The notes under the pieces: model-generated
Told to the model about the DNA's origin: nothing
What the model saw: the letters and a program-made list of their open reading frames with translations, nothing else
Database searches by the model: none
Part shown: positions 34,332 to 42,769 of the stretch, piece after piece
Layout: each line of letters begins with the position of its first letter
Numbering within the stretch: position 1 is the stretch's first letter
From: Xylanimicrobium pachnodae JCM 13526 = NBRC 107786
GTDB lineage: Bacteria; Actinomycetota; Actinomycetes; Actinomycetales; Cellulomonadaceae
Assembly: GCA_001592145.1 (NCBI GenBank)
Contig: BCWJ01000003.1
Location: forward strand, 1-64,000
Length of the DNA stretch: 64,000 nt
Reading direction: 5' to 3'
Position numbers and translations under genes: made by a program

Positions 34332-34858
34332 CGGTGACCCTGGACCTGCCCTCCGCGGACGCGACCCGTGCGTTCGCGGCGGCGCTCGCGGGAGAGCTGC
34401 GCGCGGGCGACCTCATCATCCTCACGGGCGACCTCGGGGCCGGGAAGACGACGTTCACGCAGGGCCTGGGCGCCGCGCTCGGGGTGCGCGGGCACGTCTC
34501 CTCGCCCACGTTCATCGTCGCTCGCGAGCACGCGGCCGGGGTGCGCGCCGACGGCACGCCCGGGCCCGGGCTCGTGCACGTGGACGCCTATCGGCTGGGC
34601 GGCCTGGGGGAGCTCGACGCGCTGGACCTCGACTCCTCGCTCGAGGAGAGCGTCACGGTGGTCGAGTGGGGTGCCGGGCTCGCGGAGGCGCTCACCGAGG
34701 ACCGGCTGGAGATCGAGCTCGTGCGGCCCCGCGGCGGCCCCGTGGACGGCACCGTGGACCTGGAGCACCCCGAGGTGGGCAACCGCGTCGCGACCGTGCG
34801 CGGCATCGGGGCGCGGTGGGCCGGCGTCGACCTGGGCGCACTGCTTCGCACCGCCTGA
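34328..34858 (+). CDS. tsaE: tRNA t6A biosynthesis ATPase TsaE
   Basis: The P-loop ATPase that drives the TsaB-TsaD complex in N6-threonylcarbamoyladenosine synthesis at A37. The Walker A motif is GDLGAGKTTFTQG; VSSPTFIV and HVDAYRLGG complete the signature, and EWGAGLAEAL is the conserved C-terminal part. Length 176 residues. The GTG overlaps the alr stop (GTGA), so the two are probably translationally coupled. Confidence 0.95.
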   Translation: MTVTLDLPSADATRAFAAALAGELRAGDLIILTGDLGAGKTTFTQGLGAALGVRGHVSSPTFIVAREHAAGVRADGTPGPGLVHVDAYRLGGLGELDALDLDSSLEESVTVVEWGAGLAEALTEDRLEIELVRPRGGPVDGTVDLEHPEVGNRVATVRGIGARWAGVDLGALLRTA

Positions 34859-34916
34859 GCGCCCGGGCCCCGCGACGTCGCGCAGGCTGACGGGTGCGGC
34901 GCTCTACGCTGGGAAC

Positions 34917-35714
34917 GTGGCAGTTCTCTCGATCGACACCTCCGCCGCGGTCGGCGTCGCGCTCGTCGCCGACGACGGCTCGCGCCTGGCCGCCCGTCGC
35001 GTCGACGAGCGCCGCCGGCACGCCGAACGGCTCGCCCCGATGATCGCCGACGTGCTCGCGGAGGCCGGCCTGACCCGGGCGGACCTCACCGCCGTCGTCG
35101 CGGGGACGGGCCCGGCCCCGTTCACGGGGCTGCGGGTGGGCCTGGTCACGGCGCGCACGCTCGCGCTCGCGCTCGGCGTGCCCGTGTGGGGCGTGCCGTC
35201 GCTCGACGCGATCGCGGTCGAGGCCGTCGCCGACCTGGGCCTGACGCCCGGCGACGAGGTGCTGGTGGCCACCGACGCCCGCCGGCGCGAGGTGTACTGG
35301 GCGCGCTACCGGGTGCGGGCGCACGAGGGCCCCCGCGGGGTGCCCGTGGTCGAGACCGTCGCCGGACCCGACGTGGGGAAGGCGGACGCCGTCGCCGCCG
35401 CGCAGGACCCGGCGGCACCGGGCGCGCGTCTCGTCGTCGTCGGCGAGGGTGCCGCGCTGTACCCGGACGCGCTGCGCTCCCCAGCGCTGCCCGCGGACGT
35501 GATGGCGGGGGACGTGATGGCGGGGGACGTGATGGCCGCGGACGTGATGGCCGCGGACGACGCGCCCGCTCTGCCTGACGCGGCGGTGCTGGCGCGCGTG
35601 GCGCTCCAGCGGCGCGCGGCGGGCCAGGAGCTACCGACCGAGCCGCTGTACCTGCGCCGCCCCGACGTGCAGGAGCCCGTGCGCCGAGCCGCGACCACCA
35701 CCGGAGGTGCCTGA
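34917..35714 (+). CDS. tsaB: tRNA t6A biosynthesis protein TsaB
   Basis: The ASKHA-fold partner that dimerises with TsaD. VLSIDTSAAVGVALV opens the domain and GPAPFTGLRVGLVTARTLA is the characteristic segment. The 265-residue product contains four tandem DVMA(G/A) units at about 194-213, encoded by a 15-bp repeat, located in the variable C-terminal domain. TACGCT (34905-34910) lies 6 nt before the GTG, the clearest leaderless promoter in the window. It is 58 bp from tsaE and overlaps rimI. Confidence 0.93.
   Translation: MAVLSIDTSAAVGVALVADDGSRLAARRVDERRRHAERLAPMIADVLAEAGLTRADLTAVVAGTGPAPFTGLRVGLVTARTLALALGVPVWGVPSLDAIAVEAVADLGLTPGDEVLVATDARRREVYWARYRVRAHEGPRGVPVVETVAGPDVGKADAVAAAQDPAAPGARLVVVGEGAALYPDALRSPALPADVMAGDVMAGDVMAADVMAADDAPALPDAAVLARVALQRRAAGQELPTEPLYLRRPDVQEPVRRAATTTGGA
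35496..35555 (+). repeat. 15-bp x 4 in-frame tandem repeat in tsaB
   Basis: Four units beginning GACGTGATGG (35496, 35511, 35526, 35541). The first two end GCGGGG and read DVMAG; the last two end CCGCG and read DVMAA. The unit is a multiple of three, so gain or loss of copies keeps the frame. Confidence 0.95.
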
Positions 35715-36358
35715 TGCCCGACGACACCCTGATACCCGACGCCGTGACACCCCCCGCCCCGATGCCCGACGCTGCCCCGGCGCCGGCCGGCCCCGTCCCG
35801 TCCGGTGGGTCCCCCGTCCGGCTGCGCGCCCTGCGCCGCGACGACTTCGACCGCGTCCTGGAGCTGGAGCGGGCGCTGTTCGGTCTGGGCGCCTGGACGT
35901 ACGGCATGCTGGCCGAGGAGCTGGCCGGTTGGGGCCGCTGGTACATCGTGGCCGAGGAGGCCCTGCCCGGCGTCGTCGGGCGGGCCGACGCCGGACGGAC
36001 GCGCGCCGGTGTGGACGGCGCCGCGCCCCCTCGCCGGGTGATCGGCTACGCGGGCCTGTGGTTCGACGGCGACGTGACGCAGGTCATGACGGTCGGCGTG
36101 GACCCCGCACGGCAGCGCCGCGGCATCGGGCGCACGCTCATGGAGGCGATCGTCTCCCGGTCGGTCGAGCTGGGTGCCACGGCCGTGCTGCTGGAGGTGC
36201 GCGTCGACAACGCGCCCGCGATCACCCTGTACGAGCGGCTCGGGTTCGAGCGGCTCGGCCTGCGCAAGCGCTACTACCAGCCCGAGGACAAGGACGCCTA
36301 CACGATGCGGCTCGTGCTCGGCCGTCATCGGGACCGTCCGGAAGGAAGCCACGCATGA
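35714..36358 (+). CDS. rimI: Ribosomal protein S18-alanine N-acetyltransferase
   Basis: A GNAT acetyltransferase of 214 residues. The acetyl-CoA loop is RQRRGIGRTLM and LEVRVDNAPAITLYERLGF is the RimI signature, with the catalytic Glu/Tyr region following. A Pro/Ala-rich N-terminal tail of about 35 residues and an insertion near 90-110 make it longer than E. coli RimI (148). Its ATG overlaps the tsaB stop (TGATG). The tsaB-rimI-tsaD association is the standard bacterial arrangement. Confidence 0.92.
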   Translation: MPDDTLIPDAVTPPAPMPDAAPAPAGPVPSGGSPVRLRALRRDDFDRVLELERALFGLGAWTYGMLAEELAGWGRWYIVAEEALPGVVGRADAGRTRAGVDGAAPPRRVIGYAGLWFDGDVTQVMTVGVDPARQRRGIGRTLMEAIVSRSVELGATAVLLEVRVDNAPAITLYERLGFERLGLRKRYYQPEDKDAYTMRLVLGRHRDRPEGSHA

Positions 36359-37239
36359 CGGACGCCCGATCCGGCGTGCTCGTGACCGTCGACGAGCTCG
36401 CGGCCGACCTGGGCCTGACCGGCCCCGACCCCGCAGCCGGACCGCCCGTGCTGCTCGACGTGCGGTGGGCGCTCGCGGCGGCGGGGGAGCCGTTCGACGG
36501 GCGGGCGCAGTACCTCGCGGGGCACCTGCCGGGCGCGGTGTTCGCCGACCTGGAGGCCGAGCTGGCCGCGGAGCCGTCCCCGGCGGCGGGTCGGCACCCG
36601 CTGCCCAGCACGGCCCAGGCCCAGGCGGCCGCACGCCGCTGGGGGGTGCGCACCGACTCGCGCGTCGTCGTCTACGACGCCACGGGCGGCCTCGCGGCCG
36701 CGCGGGCCTGGTGGGTGCTGCGGTACTTCGGGGTGCGCGACGTGCGACTCCTGGACGGCGGCCTGGTGGCCTGGCAGCGCGCCGGACACCCGCTGGAGGC
36801 CCACGACGTCGTCGCCGCGCCGGGTGACGTGGTGCTGCACCCGGGGCACCTGCCGGTGCTGGGCGCGGGGGAGGCCGCCGCGCTGGCTTCCTCCGCCGAC
36901 GGCGTGCTGCTCGACGCGCGGGCCGCGGAGCGCTACCGCGGCGAGGTCGAGCCCGTCGACCCGCGCGCGGGGCACGTGCCCGGCGCCGTCAGCGCGCCGA
37001 CGTCGGACAACCTCACCGGGGACGGGACGTTCCTGGACGACGCCGCCCTGCACGCCCGATTCGCGAGGCTGGGCGTGCAGGGCGGCGTGCCGGTGGGCGT
37101 CTACTGCGGCAGCGGCGTCACGGCCGCGCACGAGGTGGCGGCGCTGGCCGCCGTCGGCATCGACGCCGCGCTGTACCCGGGGAGCTGGAGCCAGTGGTCC
37201 AGCGACCCGAACCGGCCCGTGGCCACGGGCGCCCAGTGA
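36355..37239 (+). CDS. Thiosulfate/3-mercaptopyruvate sulfurtransferase (tandem rhodanese)
   Basis: A 294-residue protein of two rhodanese domains. The N-terminal domain (about 10-140) is inactive, with VVYDATGG where the Cys loop would be. The C-terminal domain carries the persulfide-forming Cys251 in GVYCGSGVTA. The CGSGV loop is seen in SseA-like enzymes; the sulfur donor is not certain. GGAAGGAAG precedes the ATG, which overlaps the rimI stop. Its stop codon lies in the first unit of a degenerate tandem repeat. Confidence 0.9.
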   Translation: MTDARSGVLVTVDELAADLGLTGPDPAAGPPVLLDVRWALAAAGEPFDGRAQYLAGHLPGAVFADLEAELAAEPSPAAGRHPLPSTAQAQAAARRWGVRTDSRVVVYDATGGLAAARAWWVLRYFGVRDVRLLDGGLVAWQRAGHPLEAHDVVAAPGDVVLHPGHLPVLGAGEAAALASSADGVLLDARAAERYRGEVEPVDPRAGHVPGAVSAPTSDNLTGDGTFLDDAALHARFARLGVQGGVPVGVYCGSGVTAAHEVAALAAVGIDAALYPGSWSQWSSDPNRPVATGAQ

Positions 37240-37286
37240 TGGGCGCTCAGTGATGTGGGAGCTCAGTGACCCGAGAGCCCGGTGAC
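37227..37286 (+). repeat. Degenerate 14-16-bp tandem repeat at the sulfurtransferase stop
   Basis: Units at 37227, 37241, 37255 and 37271 share the core GCYCAGTGAY (the last is GCCCGGTGAC). The first holds the stop codon TGA (37237-37239); each later copy adds another TGA. Confidence 0.7.
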
Positions 37287-37309
37287 ACGGGCGCCCGCGT
37301 CACGACGGC

Positions 37310-37930
37310 TCAGTGCACCGTGGCGACCTCGTCGAGGTCCAGGCGCGGCAGGCGCGGGAACTCGGTGCCGGCGCCCTGGGCGTGCCCCACGTTGACCACG
37401 AGGAACGACTTCACGCCGGTCCCGGCGAAGAACGCGGCGTCCACCCCGGCGTAGTCGGCGGCGTGCATGGGGCCGGCCGCGAGGCCCGCGGAACGCAGCG
37501 CCAGCAGCAGGTAACCGGTCTGGAGGTGGGCGTTCAGGGCGCCCATCTCGTGGCGCTTCTCCGTCTGCGGGGCGAAGGTGTCGGCGATCCCGGCGGCGTG
37601 CGGGAACAGGGTGCCCATGCGCTCGTGGAAGTCGTGGTCGTACCCGAGCACCAGGGTGACCGGAGCGGCCTCGACCTTGGGCTTGTTGCCGTCGGGCATC
37701 AGGGCGATCAGGCGCTGCTTCGCCTCGGCGGAGCGCACCACGGCGAACCGCAGCGGCAGCGAGTTCATGGCGGTCGGGCCGAACTTCGCGAGGTCCCAGG
37801 CGGCCTGGAGCTCGTCGTCCGTCACGGGGTCGTCGGCCCACTGGTAGGTGGTGCGCGCCGCGCGGAAGAGGAGGTCGGCCTCGGCGTCGCCGATGGCAAG
37901 GGCAGTCTGGCTGTCCAGCGTGATCGTCAT
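37310..37930 (-). CDS. Nitroreductase family protein (RutE-like)
   Basis: A 206-residue FMN-dependent oxidoreductase, most similar to malonic-semialdehyde reductase RutE/YdfN. FGPTAMNSLPLRFAVVRS is the FMN-binding part and LRSAGLAAGPMHAADYAGVD the family C-terminal half. No other rut genes are present, so the pyrimidine role is not supported by context. ATG 37930 is the first Met before the conserved TALAIGDAEADLLFRAART. It is divergent from tsaD. Confidence 0.88.
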   Translation of the reverse strand: MTITLDSQTALAIGDAEADLLFRAARTTYQWADDPVTDDELQAAWDLAKFGPTAMNSLPLRFAVVRSAEAKQRLIALMPDGNKPKVEAAPVTLVLGYDHDFHERMGTLFPHAAGIADTFAPQTEKRHEMGALNAHLQTGYLLLALRSAGLAAGPMHAADYAGVDAAFFAGTGVKSFLVVNVGHAQGAGTEFPRLPRLDLDEVATVH

Positions 37931-38028
37931 GTTGGGCGCAACCCGCGCCGTGACCGCGGTAATCCGGGCTTCAACAGTGATCTGCTTCACAAACGTCGCG
38001 CACCTCGCGTGATGGGAAGATTGCCCCC

Positions 38029-39075
38029 ATGGCTGCAGACCCCCTCGTCCTGGGCATCGAGACCTCCTGCGACGAGACCGGCGTGGCCCTGGTGCGCGGC
38101 AACGAGCTGCTGGTCGACGCCACCGCCAGCTCCATGGACGAGCACGCCCGGTTCGGCGGCATCATCCCGGAGGTCGCCAGCCGTGCCCACCTGGAGTCGA
38201 TGATCCCCACGATCCAGCGGGCGCTCGGCGAGGCCGACGTCGACCTGTCCCAGGTCGACGCCGTCGCCGTGACCGCCGGGCCCGGCCTGGTGGGTCCGCT
38301 TACCATCGGGTCCTCGGCCGCCAAGGCCCTCGCCGTCGGCCTCGGCAAGCCGCTGTACGGCGTCAACCACGTCATCGGGCACGCCTGCGTGGACCAGCTC
38401 GTGCACGGGCCGTTCCCCGAGCGGGTCATGGCCCTGGTCGTCTCGGGCGGTCACAGCTCGCTGCTGCTGGTCGACGACGTCGCCACGAACGTCACCGAGC
38501 TCGGGTCCACGCTCGACGACGCCGCGGGGGAGGCCTTCGACAAGGTGGGTCGGCTGCTCGGCCTGCCCTACCCCGGCGGCCCGCACGTCGACCGCCTCGC
38601 GCGCGAGGGCGACCCCACCGCCATCCGGTTCCCGCGCGGCCTGACCGCGCGCAAGGACCAGGCCGAGCACGCGTACGACTTCTCGTTCTCGGGCCTCAAG
38701 ACGGCCGTGGCCCGCTGGGTGGAGAACGAGCAGGACGCCGGTCGCCCGCTGCCCCTGGCCGACGTCGCGGCGTCGTTCGCGGAAGCCGTCGTGGACGTGC
38801 TCACCGCGAAGACCATCGCCGCCTGCCGCGCGCACGACGTCGACACCCTCGTCATCGGCGGCGGGTTCTCCGCCAACAGCCAGCTCCGCGAGAAGGCCGC
38901 GGCCCGCTGCGCCGAGGCGGGCATCGAGCTGCGCATCCCGCCCATCCGGTACTGCACCGACAACGGCGCCATGATCGCCGCGCTCGGCTCCGCCGTCGTG
39001 CGGGCCGGGGTGGCGCCGTCGTCGCTGGACTTCGGCGTCGACTCGTCGATGCCGCTGACGACGATCCACGTCTGA
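38029..39075 (+). CDS. tsaD: tRNA N6-adenosine threonylcarbamoyltransferase TsaD
   Basis: Transfers the threonylcarbamoyl group to A37 of ANN-decoding tRNAs. The metal ligands are the two His in [10 protein letters not shown] and the Asp in [27 protein letters not shown] opens the fold and [12 protein letters not shown] is the nucleotide loop. At 348 residues it is full length. AAGATT (38017-38022) lies 6 nt before the ATG with no ribosome site. It is separated from tsaE/tsaB/rimI only by the sulfurtransferase and the nitroreductase. Confidence 0.97.
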   Translation: MAADPLVLGIETSCDETGVALVRGNELLVDATASSMDEHARFGGIIPEVASRAHLESMIPTIQRALGEADVDLSQVDAVAVTAGPGLVGPLTIGSSAAKALAVGLGKPLYGVNHVIGHACVDQLVHGPFPERVMALVVSGGHSSLLLVDDVATNVTELGSTLDDAAGEAFDKVGRLLGLPYPGGPHVDRLAREGDPTAIRFPRGLTARKDQAEHAYDFSFSGLKTAVARWVENEQDAGRPLPLADVAASFAEAVVDVLTAKTIAACRAHDVDTLVIGGGFSANSQLREKAAARCAEAGIELRIPPIRYCTDNGAMIAALGSAVVRAGVAPSSLDFGVDSSMPLTTIHV

Positions 39076-39093
39076 CGGTCCGACGTCCGGGCC

Positions 39094-39780
39094 CTAGCGT
39101 CCCTCGGCCTGGAGGCGCAGGCCGGCGAGCAGCAGGTCGAGCCCGGCGCGGAACTGCTCGGCGTCGTCGTGCCCGGCGAACTCGTCGACGACGTGGTGCA
39201 CGAAGGGGAAGCGATCGGGGTCCAGCGCGCGCCACTCGCCGACGATCTGTGCGAGGTAGTCGTCGCGGTCCACCTCGCCGTCGAGCACCTCCTGCGGGGG
39301 TGCCTGGCCCAGGTCGGCCGCGGTCCCGACGACGAAGCCGATGATGGCGGACACGGCGTGGAAGGCCTGCCGGGGCGTGAGGCCGAGTCGCAGCACCTGC
39401 TGGCCGATCCGCTCGTAGAGCAGCAGCGCGTTGGGCTGGGTGTCCGTGTTGCGCATGAAGTACGCGCCGAGCCATGGTCGCCGCACGATGACGTCGAACA
39501 CCGTGACGGCGATCGATCGCAGGTGGTCGATCGGGTCGCCGTCGTCGTTCGTGAACGGCTCGATGTCCGCGAGCGGCGCCAGGAGTACGTGGTCGGTGGC
39601 CTTGTCGAGCAGCTCGTCCTTGTTGGCCACGTACCAGTAGATGCTGGCCACGCCGCCGCCGAGCCGGGCGGCGAGCGCCCGGAACGTCAGCGCGGGCTCG
39701 CCGGCCTCGTCGAGCAGGGCGACGGCCTCGGTGATGACGGCTTCCATCGAGTGCGAGGCCCTGCGGCGGGCTGGGGGCAT
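39094..39780 (-). CDS. TetR-family transcriptional repressor
   Basis: A 228-residue TetR protein with the HTH near residues 25-60 (ALTFRALAARLGGGVASIYWYV, of which the recognition helix is GGGVASIYWYV). The C-terminal half resembles the TetR_C-type ligand domain seen next to efflux pumps. AGAGGA precedes the ATG. It is divergent from a DHA2 transporter with two matching palindromes in between, so it very probably represses both. Confidence 0.92.
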   Translation of the reverse strand: MPPARRRASHSMEAVITEAVALLDEAGEPALTFRALAARLGGGVASIYWYVANKDELLDKATDHVLLAPLADIEPFTNDDGDPIDHLRSIAVTVFDVIVRRPWLGAYFMRNTDTQPNALLLYERIGQQVLRLGLTPRQAFHAVSAIIGFVVGTAADLGQAPPQEVLDGEVDRDDYLAQIVGEWRALDPDRFPFVHHVVDEFAGHDDAEQFRAGLDLLLAGLRLQAEGR

Positions 39781-39814
39781 GACGTTCCTCTCACCGGTTC
39801 GAGGTTGCCACTCT

Positions 39815-39831
39815 ATCGAACGACGTTCTAT
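39815..39831. promoter_or_regulatory. TetR operator 1
   Basis: ATCGAAC-N3-GTTCTAT, a 17-bp dyad with one mismatch, overlapping TAGAGT (39815-39810), the probable -10 of the tetR promoter. Confidence 0.75.
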
Positions 39832-39850
39832 CGTGATCCTCGCGCTCGAT

Positions 39851-39867
39851 ATCGAACGCTGTTCGAT
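39851..39867. promoter_or_regulatory. TetR operator 2
   Basis: ATCGAAC-N3-GTTCGAT, a perfect 7-3-7 dyad 16 bp before the transporter start and next to its GGAGGAGG ribosome site. Its centre is 36 bp from that of operator 1. Confidence 0.8.
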
Positions 39868-39882
39868 CGGAGGAGGCCCCCC

Positions 39883-41346
39883 ATGAGCACTACCGCCCTG
39901 GCGACACCGCCACGCACCTACCCCTCGCTGCGCGCCGCCTGGATCCCGCTGGCCGCGCTCTGCCTCGCCTTCTTCGTGGAGATGGTCGACAACACGCTGC
40001 TGACCATCGCGCTGCCCACCATCGGCCGCGACCTCGGTGGCACCACCACCGCGCTCCAGTGGGTCAGCGGGGCCTACTCCCTGACCTTCGGCGGGCTGCT
40101 GCTCACCGCCGGGTCCGCCGCCGACAGGCTCGGCCGCCGCCGCGTGCTCCTGACCGGGCTCGCCGCGTTCGGCCTCATCAGCCTGCTGGTCCTGGCCGTG
40201 GACTCGACCGGCCCGCTCATCGCGCTGCGTGCCGCGCTCGGCCTCGCCGCCGCCGCGATGGCACCCATCACCAACTCGCTCGTCTTCCGCCTCTTCGACG
40301 GCAAGGACCTGCGGATGCGCGCGATGACCGTGATGATCGTCGTCGGCATGAGCGGGTTCGTGCTGGGCCCCATCCTCGGTGGCAGCGTCCTGGCCCACGT
40401 GCGCTGGGAGTGGTTGCTGGTCGTCAACGCCCCGATCGCCCTGATCGCCTGGGTCGGCGTGCGGCTCGGCGTCCCCGCGGACCGTCGCGAGGATCTCACC
40501 GACGAGCGGCTCGACCTGCCCGGGGCCGCGCTCAGCGTCGCCGCCATCGGCCTGGCCTGCTACACGCTCACCAGCGGCGTCGACCACGGCTGGCTCTCTG
40601 CGATCACGATCGGGGCTGCGCTCGGGGCGGTCGGGGCCGTGGCGGCGTTCGTGCGCCACGAGCGCCGCACCGCCGCGCCCATGCTCGACCTGTCCGTCTT
40701 CACCAGCGGGACGGTACGCGGTGCGGCTATCGCCCAGATCGGCACCTCGATCGCGATGGCGGGCGTCATGTTCGGCCTGATCCTGCACTTCCAGTACGCC
40801 TACGGCTGGAGCCCCATGCGGGCGGGCCTGGCCAACCTGCCCCTCATCGTCACGATGATCGCCGCCACACCGATCTCCGAGACGCTGGCGAAGCGGTACG
40901 GGCACCGCGTCGCCTGCCTGGTCGGGGCGGCGCTCCTGGCCGTGGCGCTCGCCGGCCTCGCCTGGGGCGTGGACCGCGGGTACGCCGTCATCGCCGTCGC
41001 CCTGGTGGTGCTCACCATCGGGCTGCGCACCGTCATGACCATCTGCGCCGTCGCGCTCGTGGACGCCATGCCCGCCAACCGCACCTCCGTGGGCACGGCA
41101 CTCAACGACACCGCGCAGGAGGTGGGCACCAGCGTGGGCACCGCCGTGGTCGGCACCGTCATCGCCGTGCTCGTCACCCAGGTGCTGCCGTCGGGCACGT
41201 GGGACGCCGAGCTCGTCGCCCGCTTCTTCCACGGCGAGCGCGTCACGTACGCGGTGCTCGCCGTGCTGGTCGGCGTCGTCGCCGGCTGGGGTGCGCGCAC
41301 CCTGACGGACTCGCACGCCGTCGAGGAGCACCCGGAGCCCGCCTGA
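39883..41346 (+). CDS. DHA2-family MFS efflux transporter
   Basis: A 487-residue transporter with about 14 helices. Helix 1 carries FFVEMVDNTLLTIALPTIG (the D of the DHA2 helix-1 motif), motif A is GSAADRLGRRR and a motif-C-like GFVLGPILGG lies in helix 5. The substrate is probably the effector of the adjacent TetR protein, but neither is known. GGAGGAGG lies 6-13 nt before the ATG. Confidence 0.92.
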   Translation: MSTTALATPPRTYPSLRAAWIPLAALCLAFFVEMVDNTLLTIALPTIGRDLGGTTTALQWVSGAYSLTFGGLLLTAGSAADRLGRRRVLLTGLAAFGLISLLVLAVDSTGPLIALRAALGLAAAAMAPITNSLVFRLFDGKDLRMRAMTVMIVVGMSGFVLGPILGGSVLAHVRWEWLLVVNAPIALIAWVGVRLGVPADRREDLTDERLDLPGAALSVAAIGLACYTLTSGVDHGWLSAITIGAALGAVGAVAAFVRHERRTAAPMLDLSVFTSGTVRGAAIAQIGTSIAMAGVMFGLILHFQYAYGWSPMRAGLANLPLIVTMIAATPISETLAKRYGHRVACLVGAALLAVALAGLAWGVDRGYAVIAVALVVLTIGLRTVMTICAVALVDAMPANRTSVGTALNDTAQEVGTSVGTAVVGTVIAVLVTQVLPSGTWDAELVARFFHGERVTYAVLAVLVGVVAGWGARTLTDSHAVEEHPEPA

Positions 41347-41352
41347 CCCCTC

Positions 41353-41525
41353 TCAGCCGGCACCCCCGGATGGGGCGGCGCCGGCCGCGCTCTGCTGGTG
41401 CTGGGCGTGGTCGATCGCGAGGACGACGCGCCCTCGACCGTGTACACGGATGCGCCCTGCTCGTCGGTGACGGTGAAGCGTTCGCGCAGGGACCACATCT
41501 TCTGGTCGATGCACAGCCGGTGCAT
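41353..41525 (-). pseudogene. Remnant of a LURP-one-related (YxjI-like) gene
   Basis: From 41525 the frame reads IDQKMWSLRERFTVTDEQG then VYTVEG, the first 30 or so residues of the LURP-one-related family, then loses similarity. In another frame, 41430-41353 reads RVVLAIDHAQHQQ and stops, which looks like the C-terminal helix of the same family. The normal protein is about 160-200 residues, so the central part is deleted with a frame change. N- and C-terminal pieces are separated by a few codons only. Confidence 0.6.
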
Positions 41526-41556
41526 CGTTGCTCGCTCTCTGGCCGTGGCCGATGGT

Positions 41557-42717
41557 TCAGGGAGTCAGGGGGGTGCCCGCGCGCAGCTCGGCGACCAGGT
41601 GCGCGACCACGGCCTCCAGGGCGTCGTTCCCCAGCATGCCGGGGTGCTGGGCGTGCGCCGCGGCGACGGCCCGCTGCCGCTGGTAGGACGCGCCGCGCTC
41701 CACGATGTCGAGCACCCCCGCGAGCTCGGCCGCGCAACCCAGGAGCTCGGCCACCGGTGCGAGCCGGGTCACGAGCCGTCGGGTGGCGTCCGTGACCAGG
41801 TCCTCGTTCCCGGCGTCGTCGAGGATGATGATCGCGTCCGTGCCGTACCGGGCGGCCCGCCACTTGTTCTCGCTGACGAACCACTGCGGCATCGTCGGCA
41901 GGGGCTCGCCGTCGTCGAGCATGGCGGACAGGTGCTCCACGAGGCAGTGCGTCAGCGCCGCCAGCGACAACAGCTCCGAAAGGTTGGAGACGCCGTCGCA
42001 CACCCGCACCTCGACCGTGCCGAACCCCGGCGCGGGGCGAACGTCCCAGCGCACGTCGTTGACGGAGTCGATGACGCCGGTGTGCAGCATCCCGTCCACG
42101 TACCCCTCGAACTCCCGCCACGTGCCGAACTGGTACGGCAGACCTGCGGTCGGGAGCTGCTGGAACAGCAGCGCGCGCATCGAGGCGTACCCCGTGTCGC
42201 GCCCGTCGAAGAACGGCGACGACGCCGACAACGCCAGCAGGTACGGGTAGTAGACGAGCAGGGAACGGATGATCGGCATGACCTTCGCCCGGTCCTCCAC
42301 ACCCACGTGCACGTGCAGGCCGTAGATCAGCATCTGCCGGCCCCAGAGCTGGGCCCGGTCGACGACAGTGCGGTACCGCTCGTCGTCCGTGATCTTCTGG
42401 GTGTCCCACCGGGTGAACGGGTGGGTTCCCGCGCTGACCAGCTCGACGCGCATGGGGTCGGTCGCGGTGCGCACCTCCGCCAGCGTGCGCGCCAGGTCCG
42501 CCCCCGCCTGGCCGACCGTCGTCGAGACCCCCGAGACGATCTCGATCGTGTTGCGCAGGAACTCCGGGTGCAGGTTCGGGTGCGCCCGATCCGGGGACAG
42601 CGCCTGGACCACCGCGGGCCCGGCCTGGCGCATGTCGCCGGAGTCGGCGTCGACCAGGGCGATCTCCCACTCCAGCCCCACCGTCGAGCGCTGCGACGCG
42701 GCGAACTCCAGCACCAT
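41557..42717 (-). CDS. YbdK-type carboxylate-amine ligase (glutamate-cysteine ligase 2 family)
   Basis: An ATP-dependent ligase of the GCS2 family, about 386 residues. STVGLEWEIALVD gives the metal-binding Glu residues, YGLHVHVGVED and LSASSPFFDGRDTGYAS are signatures, and NKWRAARYGTDA lies in the C-terminal part. E. coli YbdK has weak glutamate-cysteine ligase activity; the true substrate is unclear. ATG 42717 places GGAAG 10 nt upstream; ATG 42726 and a start at 42768 are alternatives. Confidence 0.88.
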   Translation of the reverse strand: MVLEFAASQRSTVGLEWEIALVDADSGDMRQAGPAVVQALSPDRAHPNLHPEFLRNTIEIVSGVSTTVGQAGADLARTLAEVRTATDPMRVELVSAGTHPFTRWDTQKITDDERYRTVVDRAQLWGRQMLIYGLHVHVGVEDRAKVMPIIRSLLVYYPYLLALSASSPFFDGRDTGYASMRALLFQQLPTAGLPYQFGTWREFEGYVDGMLHTGVIDSVNDVRWDVRPAPGFGTVEVRVCDGVSNLSELLSLAALTHCLVEHLSAMLDDGEPLPTMPQWFVSENKWRAARYGTDAIIILDDAGNEDLVTDATRRLVTRLAPVAELLGCAAELAGVLDIVERGASYQRQRAVAAAHAQHPGMLGNDALEAVVAHLVAELRAGTPLTP

Positions 42718-42769
42718 GGGCCACATGCTTCCACGCGGACGCCGCACGCGGGGTGCGAACCGTGCCACC

